Part shown: piece by piece, positions 43,253 through 53,668 of the stretch
Layout: every line of letters starts with the position of its first letter
Position numbering within the stretch: position 1 is the first letter of the stretch
Source: an uncultured Carboxylicivirga sp.
GTDB taxonomy: Bacteria > Bacteroidota > Bacteroidia > Bacteroidales > Marinilabiliaceae
Assembly (NCBI RefSeq): GCF_963674565.1
Contig: NZ_OY771430.1
Location: 2,480,001-2,544,000 of the forward strand
Direction of reading: 5' to 3'
DNA: 64,000 nt
The notes under the pieces: model-generated
Told to the model about the DNA's origin: nothing
Database searches by the model: none
Seen by the model: only the letters and a program-made list of their open reading frames with translations
Position numbers and translations under genes: made by a program

Positions 43253-45745
43253 TCATTTTTTATAAAACTTTATATTCTGCACTATCCCACCATCATTCAC
43301 TTTTAAAACATACAAACCCGTTTTCAAACCAGAAACATCAACATGATCAATCTGACCTTTTATTTGTTGCATTTCCTGACCTTTCAAATTTATGATACTT
43401 GCATATGCATCACTTGAAAGTTCTTTAGATATGGTCATTGTATCCTCAACAGGGTTTGGATAAAGATTTAAATCATTTAAAATTTTATGATTATTAATAG
43501 CTGTTGGATATTGATAATCCAGACTGCGTAATGATAATCCAACATCCATAAATTGGCCACCTGCAGTTTGATTACAATGTACAGCAATTAAATTAGTTCC
43601 ATTTTCAATCAAAGCAGCTTTTGCTTCAGCAGATATCGGTACCGTAATATATTTGGTCGTATATCCTGTTAAAGAAGTTGCTAAAACTCCATTAATATAT
43701 ACTTCACAGGCTTCATCATGATGAATATACAAATACACATCATCCATATTAACAGATGATAAATCACCTAATTCAAACTGACGACGCATCCAGATGTTAT
43801 TTGTATTCCACTCTGTTCCAATAACAGCTCCTGGAGTTCCATAAGTTCCAAAACCACCATTACCAGTTGACCAATGACTATCGGTGTAGGTTGTTTGATA
43901 CCAGGTTGTAGCAGGTTGATCAGTTCTGTATTTCCATACCTGTGGTGATTTTTCTGAAGATGGTACTAACTCATAGATGTAAATATTATTATTGATTACT
44001 TTTTGATTAGCAGCAAAGATTCTACTCATTTCTGCTTTATCAAGGCGATCATAAGTCATTAAACCATTAAGCTCTATTTCTACATCAGTAATTTCTGTAT
44101 AAACACCAGCACTCAACCCATTATTGGTCTTATATACTGTAAGCTGATCCATGTATTCCTCATAAGTTGAAAGATATTCTTCTTCGTTGTCAACAGTAAT
44201 ATACTCCATAAGTCGGGACGGATCCCAAAGATGACCATCGATATTGTAACCAATTCCTCCAAACTCCCCACAAGCACGCACCTGTGTCGATGATTCAGGA
44301 GCAGTTGGAGGAGGATAAGAATGATAATCAAGAATATGTCCGGCATTTTCGAATGGGCCACCACTTCCCTGGTTAACCATTCTTGTTGGATCCATATCCA
44401 TTACCAGATTAACGAGATTAACAACATCATGTTGTCCTTGGTATTCATTGAACACAACCCACATTACAATACTTGGGCTATTCCAATGCTCTTCTACCAT
44501 TTGAATCAACTCAGTTTCGAATGCAGCATCTTCCCTTGGTTGAGGATTAGAAGTGTAAGAATTCATAGAAGGCATATCTTGCCATACCATTACACCCAAC
44601 TTATCAGCCCAGTAATACCAGCGTTGTGGTTCAACTTTTATATGCTTACGTACCATATTGAAACCATAAGCTTTTATTTTCTCAATATCTGATTTAAGCG
44701 CTGCATCTGTTGGTGCGGTGTATAATCCATCAGGCCAGAATCCTTGATCCAATGGTCCTAAGTGAAACAGGAATGCATTATTCAGATACAATTTTTGAAT
44801 ACCTTCCTCTTCAACCATGGCAATTTTTCGCATGCCAAAATAACTGCCTATCTGATCAAGAACGGCTCCATCTTTTTCGATAGTAATATCAATATCATAC
44901 AGGAAAGGATCTGTTGGTGACCACAACTTAGCGTTCGGCACTGAAATATTAAATGCCTCATTAGCATATGCTGTTTGAGTTGAAACAGTTGTTTCTCCAT
45001 CTTTAACCACAGCAGTAACAGTAACCCCTGTTGCATCACCTTCAGTGTTAACAGTTAGATTTAATACACTCTGGTCAATATCCGGAACCATTTTAATGGT
45101 TTGAATATTAGTGTCAGGCACTGGTTCTAACCAAACAGTTTGCCAAATACCTGTTACCGATGTATACATGATACCACCAGGATACAATGTTTGCTTACCT
45201 CTTGGAAAACCCTTGCTGTCTGTTGGATCATATACCAAAACAGCTAATTCCTGATCACCCGATCCTGTTAAAGCATCAGTTATATCAAACGAAAATGAGT
45301 CATATCCACCCTGATGTGTTCCAACAGTAGTACCGTTGACAATGACTTTACACAGATAATCAACTGCTCCGAAATGCAATTTTATTCTTTGACCACTCCA
45401 ATCTGTTGGAACTGTAAAGCTTTTCTTGTACCATAAATATTCATGATACTCCATGATACCTGAAATAGCAGACTCAATAGCAAAAGGAACCAGTACTTCA
45501 TTTGCCAGGTTTCCAGCAGGAGTTGATTCACTAATAGAATAAGCCGGTTGATATTGCCAAATACCATTCAGATTCTGCCACTGTTCTCTGACCATTTGAG
45601 GTCTTGGATATTCAGGCAAAACATTTGCAGGATCAATGTCATTCGAAAATGAAGTCATCAGCGGAGCCTGCTTCATTTGCCAGGGTTGCTGTGCCAACAA
45701 ATTCAATGGCAGCAACAACAGCATTAAATAGATTATAAATTTCAT
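43253..45745 (-). CDS. GH2 family beta-glycosidase, T9SS cargo
   Basis: 830 residues, paralogue of the protein at 27812-30106. It has a signal peptide (IIYLMLLLLPLNLLAQ), a GH2 jelly-roll, an Ig-like domain and a TIM barrel with acid/base Glu434 in FNEYQG and nucleophile Glu494 in CGEFGG. A C-terminal jelly-roll follows (about 610-750, CEVYINGVLATSLTGY and GTNLIAVHCNQTAGGQFMD), then a T9SS sorting domain (about 755-830, NLYPNPVEDTMTISK, ending IKFYKK). The sorting tail should place it outside, whereas its paralogue is probably periplasmic. It is the last gene of the operon that starts with the GH92 genes. Substrate not determinable. Confidence 0.9.
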   Translation of the reverse strand: MKFIIYLMLLLLPLNLLAQQPWQMKQAPLMTSFSNDIDPANVLPEYPRPQMVREQWQNLNGIWQYQPAYSISESTPAGNLANEVLVPFAIESAISGIMEYHEYLWYKKSFTVPTDWSGQRIKLHFGAVDYLCKVIVNGTTVGTHQGGYDSFSFDITDALTGSGDQELAVLVYDPTDSKGFPRGKQTLYPGGIMYTSVTGIWQTVWLEPVPDTNIQTIKMVPDIDQSVLNLTVNTEGDATGVTVTAVVKDGETTVSTQTAYANEAFNISVPNAKLWSPTDPFLYDIDITIEKDGAVLDQIGSYFGMRKIAMVEEEGIQKLYLNNAFLFHLGPLDQGFWPDGLYTAPTDAALKSDIEKIKAYGFNMVRKHIKVEPQRWYYWADKLGVMVWQDMPSMNSYTSNPQPREDAAFETELIQMVEEHWNSPSIVMWVVFNEYQGQHDVVNLVNLVMDMDPTRMVNQGSGGPFENAGHILDYHSYPPPTAPESSTQVRACGEFGGIGYNIDGHLWDPSRLMEYITVDNEEEYLSTYEEYMDQLTVYKTNNGLSAGVYTEITDVEIELNGLMTYDRLDKAEMSRIFAANQKVINNNIYIYELVPSSEKSPQVWKYRTDQPATTWYQTTYTDSHWSTGNGGFGTYGTPGAVIGTEWNTNNIWMRRQFELGDLSSVNMDDVYLYIHHDEACEVYINGVLATSLTGYTTKYITVPISAEAKAALIENGTNLIAVHCNQTAGGQFMDVGLSLRSLDYQYPTAINNHKILNDLNLYPNPVEDTMTISKELSSDAYASIINLKGQEMQQIKGQIDHVDVSGLKTGLYVLKVNDGGIVQNIKFYKK

Positions 45746-45773
45746 AAAAGATTCATTAGTTATTGATTAATAA

Positions 45774-46754
45774 TTATAATTCTTTCCTTTTCACTCCTTC
45801 AAAAGTGATTTTTACAGGTTGTATATATCCGTTTTCATCAAATGTTAGTTTATCAATACATGTCACACGGTTATTGGCATCTGTTTCGCCCAATGGTCTA
45901 CGATGATAAACTATGTACCAATCGTCTTCACCAGGGATTTGAATTAATGAATGATGACCTGCACCTGTAGCAACCGTAGGATCTTGCTTTAAAACAACAC
46001 CAATGCGTTTAAAAGGTCCAAATGGTGAATCGGCAATTGCATAGGCCACCTGATAATGAGGACCACCCCAACCACCTTCGGACCACATAAAATAGTATTT
46101 GCCATTGCGGATAAACATAAATGGTCCTTCAACATATCCCTCAGGTGTTATTTCTTTAAAGATGGTTCCATCATCATAAGGTATAAATCCGGTAAAATCA
46201 TCTTTCATCTTAACAATATTACAGTGTCCCCAACCACCATAAATCATGTAATACTGACCATCCTTATCATGAAAAATAAACTGATCAATGGGTTGAGCTC
46301 CGTTATGAATTTTATCCAACAGAGGTTTACCAAGGTAGTCTTTATAAGGTCCTTCAGGCTTAACTGCTATTCCAATTCCAATACCTCCGGGCTGCTCGTT
46401 GTTTTGTATATCATTGGCAGCAAAAAACAGAAAGTACTTATTATCTTTTTTAATGATTGCAGGAGCCCACATGGCATATTTGGCCCATTTAACCTCTGTT
46501 GTATCAATAATACTTTTGTGCTTCTTCCACTTCACTAAGTCTTTTGATGAAAAAGCATCCATAAAAACCTGCTCGTGATAGGGGGCTGAGTAAGTAGGGA
46601 AAATCCAGTACTCATCATCAAATATTATTCCTTCCGGATCGGCATACCAACCTTTAAAAACAGGATTACCTGCTGTTTTAACTTTTTGCGCCGAAGCACT
46701 TACAACAAATGCTAACAAAATAAATCCCAGAATATAAATCTTTTTAAAATCCAT
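45774..46754 (-). CDS. GH43 family glycosidase
   Basis: Five-bladed propeller enzyme of GH43 (arabinofuranosidase, xylosidase or galactosidase types). An upstream ATG at 46784 overlaps the GH92 gene; the Met 10 codons later (46754) starts a proper signal peptide (MDFKKIYILGFILLAFVVSA) and is preferred, giving 326 residues. The catalytic triad positions are visible: Asp39 in YADPEG, Asp in PIDQFIF and Glu in YVEGPFM. The His in GAGHHSLI matches the conserved propeller-centre site. It is co-transcribed between GH92 and GH2 genes with very short gaps. Confidence 0.88.
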   Translation of the reverse strand: MDFKKIYILGFILLAFVVSASAQKVKTAGNPVFKGWYADPEGIIFDDEYWIFPTYSAPYHEQVFMDAFSSKDLVKWKKHKSIIDTTEVKWAKYAMWAPAIIKKDNKYFLFFAANDIQNNEQPGGIGIGIAVKPEGPYKDYLGKPLLDKIHNGAQPIDQFIFHDKDGQYYMIYGGWGHCNIVKMKDDFTGFIPYDDGTIFKEITPEGYVEGPFMFIRNGKYYFMWSEGGWGGPHYQVAYAIADSPFGPFKRIGVVLKQDPTVATGAGHHSLIQIPGEDDWYIVYHRRPLGETDANNRVTCIDKLTFDENGYIQPVKITFEGVKRKEL

Positions 46755-46764
46755 TATTATTTTT

Positions 46765-49044
46765 TTATTGCTTTTCAGACACACTAAATGGTCTGTCTAC
46801 TAATTGAATACCTCTTTCCCGATTTGGTTTATCACCCATTTCAAAAATCATCTTACCCCCTTTAATGATATCCTGATAACTTAAATAATTCCTGGTATAA
46901 TTTTCGCCATTGAGCTGAGCTGACTGAATAAAAACATTATCAGCACAGTTATCTTTGGCCTCCATAACAAATTGATTTCCATTCTCAAGTGTTATGGTAG
47001 TTTTCTTAAAGACCGGACTACCCATAACATATTGTTCTGTCCCCGGACATACACTGTAAAATCCCAATGCACTTAATACATACCACGACGATGTTTGTCC
47101 CTGATCTTCATCTCCCGGATAGCCATTTTCAGTAGAATTATATAACCGGCGCATCACTTCTCTGACTCTTTGTTGTGCCTTCCAGGGAGCACCAGCATAA
47201 TTGTACATATAAATCATGTGCTGAATAGGCTGATTACCGTGGGCATACTGTCCCATTTCGGCCATTTCCATCTCGGTCATTTCATGTATTTTATAACCGT
47301 AAGTACCTACATTCACTTTATTGGGAACCTCAAAGACAGAATCCATTTTAGCAACAAAAGAAGCATCACCACCCAGCAAATCAATCAAACCTTTTGGATC
47401 ATGAAAAACCGACCACAAATAATGCCATGCATTACCTTCGGTATAAGGACCACCCCATTCATATGGATCAAAATCTGTTTTCCATTCACCTCTGGCATTT
47501 TTACCTCTCATAAAACCCACAGAATGATCAAACAGGTTTTTATAATTATACATTTGCTTGCCAAACACCTCGCTGTAGAAAGTATTACCTGTTGCTTCAG
47601 CAAGCTGATAACCACAAAAATCGTCGTATGCATATTCCAAAGTTTTAGCAGTAGCTTCACCATATTTAGGATAAGGAACATAGCCTAACACATAGTACTC
47701 TTTCCAACCATCCCGACCATTTGCAGGCCCCCATGGACCTTTATTTGTTGATTCGTGATAATAGGCTTCCAAAGCTTTTGTCGGATCAAACGTACGAATA
47801 CCTTTTGCCCAGGCATCTGCCAATAGGGATATGGCATGATTACCAATCATGCTTCCGGCCTCACCAGGAAATGACCAGGAAGGTAGCCAGCCACATTGAT
47901 CGTATGCATCCAGCAGAGCTGCAACATATCTTCCATGCATCTCGGGATAAAGAAGCGCGTTCAAAGGAAACTGAGCTCTGAAAGTATCCCAGAAACCCGT
48001 ATCGGTAAATAAATATCCTTTGTGAATGGTTCCATCGTATGGACTGAAATAATATGGTTCACCATTTTGATCCAACTCATAAAACTTGCGCGAAAACAAA
48101 CTGGCCCTAAAAAAACAGGAATAAAAAGTTGCTTTATCCTCTTCTGAGTCACCTTCTACAACTATTCGATTCAAATGATCATTCCATATCTCCCAACCCG
48201 CTTCCTTTGTTTGATCTAATGATTTAAAACTGCCTAATTCATTTTTTAAATTGTGCTGTGCCTGATCAAAACTAATATAAGATGAGGCTACTTTTGCCTG
48301 AACGCATGCTCCATCTTCGAACTGAATCCAGGCACCCACTCCTTTACCTTCCTTCTCTTTTTCTCCTTTCCAATTCTGATTCTCCTGATTCTCCCATATA
48401 CCATAAGTTTTAAATGGTTTGTCAAACTGAATGATGAAGTAGTTTTTGAAATTCTTCTGAAGTCCTCGTCCATTATGAACATAGCCAAGAATCATTTGCT
48501 TCTCAGGCAAAATCTTAACCATACTTTTTCCTGTATATCCATCTAATGTAAGAAAGGATGATTGACCAGCAGGAAAAGTGAAACGCAGATGAGCTCCTCG
48601 TTCAACAGGAGCCATCTCGGTGATTATATCATTATCAAGCTTTACTTTGTAATAATGTGGCTTAGCTATTTCATTATCATGTGAAAAAGATGCTGCCCGA
48701 CCATATTGATTCAATTCCAACGAACCTGTTTCAGGCATCAATGAAAATACAGCATAATCATTGGTCCATGAACTACATTGATGAGCTTGTTGAAATCCCC
48801 GAATAGAATCCTTAAAAAACTGGTATTTCCATCCATCTCCGTTAACACCTGTTTGAGGTGTCCAGGTATGCATTGCAAAAGGCATTGCAGCTGTTGGATA
48901 AGTATTTCCTCTTGTTAACTCAAAACTCGAATTGGTCCCTTGTAATGTATTAACATATTGAACCAAATCGGGTTTCTTTTTAGCAAAAGAATCACACTCC
49001 CAAACAAAAAATAAAACAACTGCTATGAAGAACTTTACATTCAT
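46765..49044 (-). CDS. GH92 alpha-mannosidase
   Basis: Exo-acting, Ca-dependent alpha-mannosidase. 759 residues, the family's usual length, with a signal peptide (FIAVVLFFVWECDSFA). The N-terminal beta-domain starts VNTLQGTNSSFELTRGNTYP, and an (alpha/alpha)6 domain follows. Conserved GH92 blocks: GFQQAHQCSSWTNDY, TGFWDTFRAQFP, MGQYAHGNQP and the catalytic-base segment GDEDQGQTSSW with Asp645-Glu-Asp647. The linkage preference (alpha-1,2, 1,3, 1,4 or 1,6, or phosphomannose) cannot be assigned by eye. It is paired with a second GH92 23 bases upstream. Confidence 0.95.
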   Translation of the reverse strand: MNVKFFIAVVLFFVWECDSFAKKKPDLVQYVNTLQGTNSSFELTRGNTYPTAAMPFAMHTWTPQTGVNGDGWKYQFFKDSIRGFQQAHQCSSWTNDYAVFSLMPETGSLELNQYGRAASFSHDNEIAKPHYYKVKLDNDIITEMAPVERGAHLRFTFPAGQSSFLTLDGYTGKSMVKILPEKQMILGYVHNGRGLQKNFKNYFIIQFDKPFKTYGIWENQENQNWKGEKEKEGKGVGAWIQFEDGACVQAKVASSYISFDQAQHNLKNELGSFKSLDQTKEAGWEIWNDHLNRIVVEGDSEEDKATFYSCFFRASLFSRKFYELDQNGEPYYFSPYDGTIHKGYLFTDTGFWDTFRAQFPLNALLYPEMHGRYVAALLDAYDQCGWLPSWSFPGEAGSMIGNHAISLLADAWAKGIRTFDPTKALEAYYHESTNKGPWGPANGRDGWKEYYVLGYVPYPKYGEATAKTLEYAYDDFCGYQLAEATGNTFYSEVFGKQMYNYKNLFDHSVGFMRGKNARGEWKTDFDPYEWGGPYTEGNAWHYLWSVFHDPKGLIDLLGGDASFVAKMDSVFEVPNKVNVGTYGYKIHEMTEMEMAEMGQYAHGNQPIQHMIYMYNYAGAPWKAQQRVREVMRRLYNSTENGYPGDEDQGQTSSWYVLSALGFYSVCPGTEQYVMGSPVFKKTTITLENGNQFVMEAKDNCADNVFIQSAQLNGENYTRNYLSYQDIIKGGKMIFEMGDKPNRERGIQLVDRPFSVSEKQ

Positions 49045-49067
49045 GTAATCTTAGAATTATCTAATAC

Positions 49068-51347
49068 TTACTTATTTGAAAATGAATAAGGGAATGCTGA
49101 TTTCTTAGAACCTCTTTTTTGATTCGGATCTTTTGTCATTTCGAATTCAATCGCTGCTCCATTCATCAAATCTTCGTACTTCAAATAGTTTTTATCGTAC
49201 GCCTTACCATTCATCATCATCTTATTGATGTACACATTATCTTTTCCGTTTTCAGGAGCTTTTATTTCAATTGTTTTACCATTCTCAAGTGTTACTGTAA
49301 TATTTTTGAATAATGGAGCACCCAAAACATATTCATCCACAGCTGGTGTTACAGGATAAAATCCCATTGAGCTGAAAACATACCATGCCGAAGTCTGACC
49401 GTTATCTTCATCACCACAATATCCATCTGCATTAGGGTTGTACAAGCGATCCATCACCTGACGAACCCAATATTGAGTTTTCCATGGTTGTCCGGCAAAA
49501 TCGTACAGGTAAATCATGTGCTGAATAGGCTGATTACCATGAGCATAATTACCCATGTTCATAATCTGCATTTCTCTTATCTCATGAATAACACCACCAT
49601 AATATGAATCATCAAAGACCGGCGGAACGACAAAAACTGAATCCAACATTTTAACAAAGTCTTCTTTTCCACCCATCAGATCAATCAAGCCCTGAACGTC
49701 ATGAAAAACAGACCAGGTATAGTGCCAGCTATTTCCTTCGGTAAATGCATCACCCCATTTAAAAGGACTAAAAGGAGACTGAAAGGTTCCATCTTCGTTA
49801 CGGCCTCGCATCAGTTTGCTTTCTTTGTCAAACACATTTTTATAGTTCATACTGCGTTTGGCATATATCTCAATCTCACTTTCGGGCTTACCCAATGATT
49901 TACCCAGTTGATAAATACAGTAATCGGCAAAAGCATATTCAAGTGTACGGGCTACATTTTCGTTTACGCCCACATTATAAGGAACATACCCCAGTTTGTT
50001 ATAATATTCTGCACCAAATCGACCAACTGAATGCAAAGGCCCAACACTCTGTGTATTTTTCACAACAGCATCCCATAAGGCATCAATATCATAACCTCTA
50101 CCACCCTTTAACCAGGCATCAGCAACAATAGTAGCTGAGTTGGAACCAATCATACAATCGCGATGTCCGGGACTTGCCCACTCCGGCAACCATCCGCTTT
50201 CTTTGTATGTATTCGCCAATCCCTCCTGAATTTTCTCATTGAGTGAAGGATACATCAGATTAAAAAATGGAAAGACGGCCCGGAAAGTATCCCAGAATCC
50301 ATTATCGGTAAACATATAACCAGGCAATACCTTACCATTATAAGGGCTGTAATGTACTACCTTGCCGTCTTTATCAAACTCGTAAAACTTACGAGGGAAT
50401 AACAAAACTCTATATAAACATGAATAAAAGGTTCTGATTTGCTGCTCACTACCACCATCTACCTTGATACGTGACAATTCCTCATTCCATACTTTCTCTC
50501 CTGCTGATTTCAACTCATCAAAACTGTTATTACCCAACTCTTTCAGGTTTAACTCCGCTTGTTCAAAACTGATAAACGAAGAAGCAACTTTGGCATGAAC
50601 CTGTTCACCTTTTGCTGTTTTGAATCGGATAGCAGCACCTACATGATAATCTTTTAATTCCTTAACTTCCGGAACCAGCTGATCTTTACTCCAAACATCA
50701 CTTGTTTCAAATGCTTTATCGAACTCTACTACGAAATAGTTCTTGAAATTCTCGGGCACTCCACCACTATTGCGTGTGGTGTAACCAATAATCTTTTTCT
50801 CTTCAGGAATAAGTTTTATATATGATCCGTGATCGAAAGCATCAATCAATACATAAGACTGATCATTTTCCGGAAATGTAAAACGAAACATTGCCGCACG
50901 CTCAGTGGGTGTTATCTCAGTTGTTACATCATAATCGGCTAGATAAACCTTATAATAATGAGGTTTAGCTGTTTCGGCTTTATGCGAAAACCAACTCTCC
51001 CTGTCATCACCCTTTATTTTCAGATCTCCTGTTAACGGGAAAAGTGAAAACTGCCCATAATCATTAATCCAGGGGCTGGGTTGATGGGTTTGTTTAAACC
51101 CTCTTATCTTATAGGCATCATAGTTATAAACCCAACCATCTCCTATTCGCGAAGTCTGTGGAGTCCAGAAATTCATTCCCCAAGGCAATGCGATTGCAGG
51201 GTAAGTATTTCCAGCCGATAATTTAAACTCCGAATCGGTACCCATTAATGTGTTAACAAAATCTACAGGAGCATAATCCTGTGCCTTTACTCCGAATACG
51301 GATATATTAATAATCAGTAATAAAAGTGCGATTGATCTTTTTACCAT
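49068..51347 (-). CDS. GH92 alpha-mannosidase, second paralogue
   Basis: Paralogue of the GH92 at 46765-49044. The reading frame opens at an ATG at 51425, but the Met at 51347 begins a good signal peptide (MVKRSIALLLLIINISVFGV, then KAQ) and is preferred, giving 759 residues. Conserved segments: MGTDSEFKLSAGNTYPAIAL, GFKQTHQPSPWINDYGQFSL, DNGFWDTFRAVFP, MGNYAHGNQP and CGDEDNGQTSAW with Asp646-Glu-Asp648. It is the first gene of the operon GH92-GH92-GH43-GH2 and divergent from the GH43-sulfatase pair. The 255-base intergenic space should hold both promoters; no clear box was found. Confidence 0.94.
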   Translation of the reverse strand: MVKRSIALLLLIINISVFGVKAQDYAPVDFVNTLMGTDSEFKLSAGNTYPAIALPWGMNFWTPQTSRIGDGWVYNYDAYKIRGFKQTHQPSPWINDYGQFSLFPLTGDLKIKGDDRESWFSHKAETAKPHYYKVYLADYDVTTEITPTERAAMFRFTFPENDQSYVLIDAFDHGSYIKLIPEEKKIIGYTTRNSGGVPENFKNYFVVEFDKAFETSDVWSKDQLVPEVKELKDYHVGAAIRFKTAKGEQVHAKVASSFISFEQAELNLKELGNNSFDELKSAGEKVWNEELSRIKVDGGSEQQIRTFYSCLYRVLLFPRKFYEFDKDGKVVHYSPYNGKVLPGYMFTDNGFWDTFRAVFPFFNLMYPSLNEKIQEGLANTYKESGWLPEWASPGHRDCMIGSNSATIVADAWLKGGRGYDIDALWDAVVKNTQSVGPLHSVGRFGAEYYNKLGYVPYNVGVNENVARTLEYAFADYCIYQLGKSLGKPESEIEIYAKRSMNYKNVFDKESKLMRGRNEDGTFQSPFSPFKWGDAFTEGNSWHYTWSVFHDVQGLIDLMGGKEDFVKMLDSVFVVPPVFDDSYYGGVIHEIREMQIMNMGNYAHGNQPIQHMIYLYDFAGQPWKTQYWVRQVMDRLYNPNADGYCGDEDNGQTSAWYVFSSMGFYPVTPAVDEYVLGAPLFKNITVTLENGKTIEIKAPENGKDNVYINKMMMNGKAYDKNYLKYEDLMNGAAIEFEMTKDPNQKRGSKKSAFPYSFSNK

Positions 51348-51602
51348 TATTGACAAATTGTTTAAATAGCTGATTTTACAATGTGTTTTCATCTTTAATA
51401 AAACTTTAAGGGGATTTTTACTCATTCTAAAAGTTCAGAAAAAACCTATTCATTGTAAAATAAATATTAGAAATCAATCATTATCCCACCCTTAGATTTT
51501 AATAGATACCTCTTAATTCTTAGTAATGAATTTGAATGAGTAAATAACACCTTCAAATTGTAATAAAAACAACCTGTTAATCTCAATTTTACAATTTAAT
51601 AG

Positions 51603-53651
51603 ATGAAGAAATTATACTTACTATTTACATTCATAGTGATCAGTTTTTCAGTAATGGCACAAGGTGTTTTCACTAATCCCCTTTCACCTAATAGTCAGGC
51701 TGATCCGTATGTAACCTATTACGAAGGTTTTTATTACTACACATACACAACCGGTGATCATGTAGAAATCAGAAAATCAGCTACTCTTGAAGGAATTACA
51801 GCTGCACAGCCTGTTGCAGCCTGGAAATCATGGGAAGAACCTGCCATGAACGGACCTTGCTGGGCTCCCGAGTTACATCATATTAATGGCAAATGGTACA
51901 TATACACAACAGGTATTGTTCCCGGGACTGACCAAATGAGGGTAATTGTTCTGGAAGGTGATAATCCACAGGGTACATTTAGCTATAAAGCCAATCTTGC
52001 AGGTGGAATAGATGCAACAATATTAAAACATCCTGATGGTGGTTTATATATGATTTGGATGCGCCACGAAGGAACCTCCTTAACAAATATTTCCATTGCT
52101 CCAATGAATAGTCCCACTTCATTGGCAGGTGAATGGACTCAAATTTCGTGGCCAAATATTGACCACTGGTATGACTGGGAAAAACGGGATCAGAACTGTA
52201 ACGAAGGTCCTCAAATAATTCAGCGAAACGGTAAAATATTTCTTATTTATTCGGCTAGTGCCAGCTGGACGCAATGGTATTGTCTGGGTATGTTTACATG
52301 CAGCGATGGTAATGTTATGAATGCATCATCATGGGTTAAATCACCTGAACCTGTATTTCAAAAATCCGATGCCAATGGAGTTTATGGTGTAGGGCATGCT
52401 TCATTAACTATCTCTCCTGATGGTAAGGAAGACTGGATCTGTTATCACGGCATGAGTACTCCCAATGCAGGCTGGGAAGGTCGCGAACCACGCATTCAAC
52501 GTTTTACATGGAATTACGATGGCACACCTAATTTTGGCATCCCGGTGGCGAACGGTGTACCTATTGCAGTACCCGCCAATGGCAGGTTTGTAAAGTTAGA
52601 ATCAGCAAGTAACCCGGGATATTTTGTACGTCATATGAGTTCGAGAGGACGAATTGATGCAGAGATCTCTATCCTCCCTGATTGCCAGTTCAAGATTGTT
52701 CAGGGATTGGCTGATGAGAATTCTGTTTCAATTGAAGCATCAAATTTCCCGGGCAATTATCTTCGTCATCGAAATGGTGAAATATGGATGGATGCGAACG
52801 ATAATTCAACACTTTTTAAAAATGATGCTACCTGGCATCTTCGTTCTGGTCTTTCTGATGATGAAGGAATCAGTTTTGAATCATTCAACTTCCCGGGAAG
52901 ATATATTATTCAAAGAAATTCGTTGCTCTACAATGAAGATCCTAATACTAACCTTAACGATGCTACCTTCTTTGATATTACAACATCGGTTAATGGTGGA
53001 TTGAATATCGGCAATGACCTTTTTATAGAAGCAGAAAATTACTCATTATCAAATGGTGTTGTAAAAGAAACATGTAGTGAAGGAGGATTAAACATTACTC
53101 TTAATTCATACAAATACACGAGATATGAAGTTTTCATTCCTAAATCTGGTGAATATCAGGTTGAAGTGCGAGTAGCAAGTGATCAAAACGATTGTGTATT
53201 AAATATGATGAATGAAAGTGGTTCTCAACTTTATTGTGATTTCACGATTAATTCAACCGGAGGATTGCAAAACTACAACTCTGTTACAGCAAATGTAAAT
53301 CTGCAAGAAGGGCTTCAAACATTCACCTTTATTACCAGTACAGGAGGTATCAATATCAACTGGATCAAGCTCACTGAGAATCCAATCAGCACTGGAATTA
53401 ATGAATCTGAATTACCAAACACTGATGATGAATTGATTAAATTATATCCCAATCCAACGGATAATTTCGTTACGATTGAAACCGACAGTCCTTTAAATAT
53501 TACCATTTTTGATATCAACGGACAAGTTGTAAAACAGATTCATATTAATAAGACTCAAAAGGTTGATCTATCCTACTTAAGCCAAGGAATTTATTTTGTT
53601 ATGGCTGAAAATCAAACTAAAAGAAGCACACATAAATTAATCATCAATTAA
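51603..53651 (+). CDS. GH43 arabinosidase-like enzyme with CBM42/CBM6, T9SS cargo
   Basis: 682 residues. Signal peptide (LYLLFTFIVISFSVMAQ), GH43 propeller (about 22-315) with Asp34 in QADPYVTYYEG, Asp in GIDATILKH and Glu in NEGPQII. Then an AbfB-type arabinofuranose-binding trefoil (CBM42; about 325-465) with the repeating FVRHMSSRGR, YLRHRNGEIW and YIIQRNSLLY segments. A CBM6-like domain (about 475-595, FIEAENYSLSNG) and a T9SS sorting domain (about 605-682, IKLYPNPTDNFVTIETDS) follow. The CBM42 suggests arabinofuranosyl side chains as target. It is co-directional with the sulfatase gene 17 bases downstream. Confidence 0.9.
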   Translation: MKKLYLLFTFIVISFSVMAQGVFTNPLSPNSQADPYVTYYEGFYYYTYTTGDHVEIRKSATLEGITAAQPVAAWKSWEEPAMNGPCWAPELHHINGKWYIYTTGIVPGTDQMRVIVLEGDNPQGTFSYKANLAGGIDATILKHPDGGLYMIWMRHEGTSLTNISIAPMNSPTSLAGEWTQISWPNIDHWYDWEKRDQNCNEGPQIIQRNGKIFLIYSASASWTQWYCLGMFTCSDGNVMNASSWVKSPEPVFQKSDANGVYGVGHASLTISPDGKEDWICYHGMSTPNAGWEGREPRIQRFTWNYDGTPNFGIPVANGVPIAVPANGRFVKLESASNPGYFVRHMSSRGRIDAEISILPDCQFKIVQGLADENSVSIEASNFPGNYLRHRNGEIWMDANDNSTLFKNDATWHLRSGLSDDEGISFESFNFPGRYIIQRNSLLYNEDPNTNLNDATFFDITTSVNGGLNIGNDLFIEAENYSLSNGVVKETCSEGGLNITLNSYKYTRYEVFIPKSGEYQVEVRVASDQNDCVLNMMNESGSQLYCDFTINSTGGLQNYNSVTANVNLQEGLQTFTFITSTGGININWIKLTENPISTGINESELPNTDDELIKLYPNPTDNFVTIETDSPLNITIFDINGQVVKQIHINKTQKVDLSYLSQGIYFVMAENQTKRSTHKLIIN

Positions 53652-53668
53652 TAAATACCCTATCCCTA

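Noticed and set aside
46056..46538. 160-residue plus-strand ORF
   Set aside because: Shadow of the GH43 gene; no family resemblance.
46755..46784. Upstream ATG of the GH43 gene overlapping GH92
   Set aside because: It would precede the signal peptide with ten polar residues and overlap the neighbour; the Met at 46754 starts a normal signal peptide.
47170..47688. 172-residue plus-strand ORF
   Set aside because: Antisense shadow of the GH92 gene; His/Ile-rich composition typical of reverse frames here.
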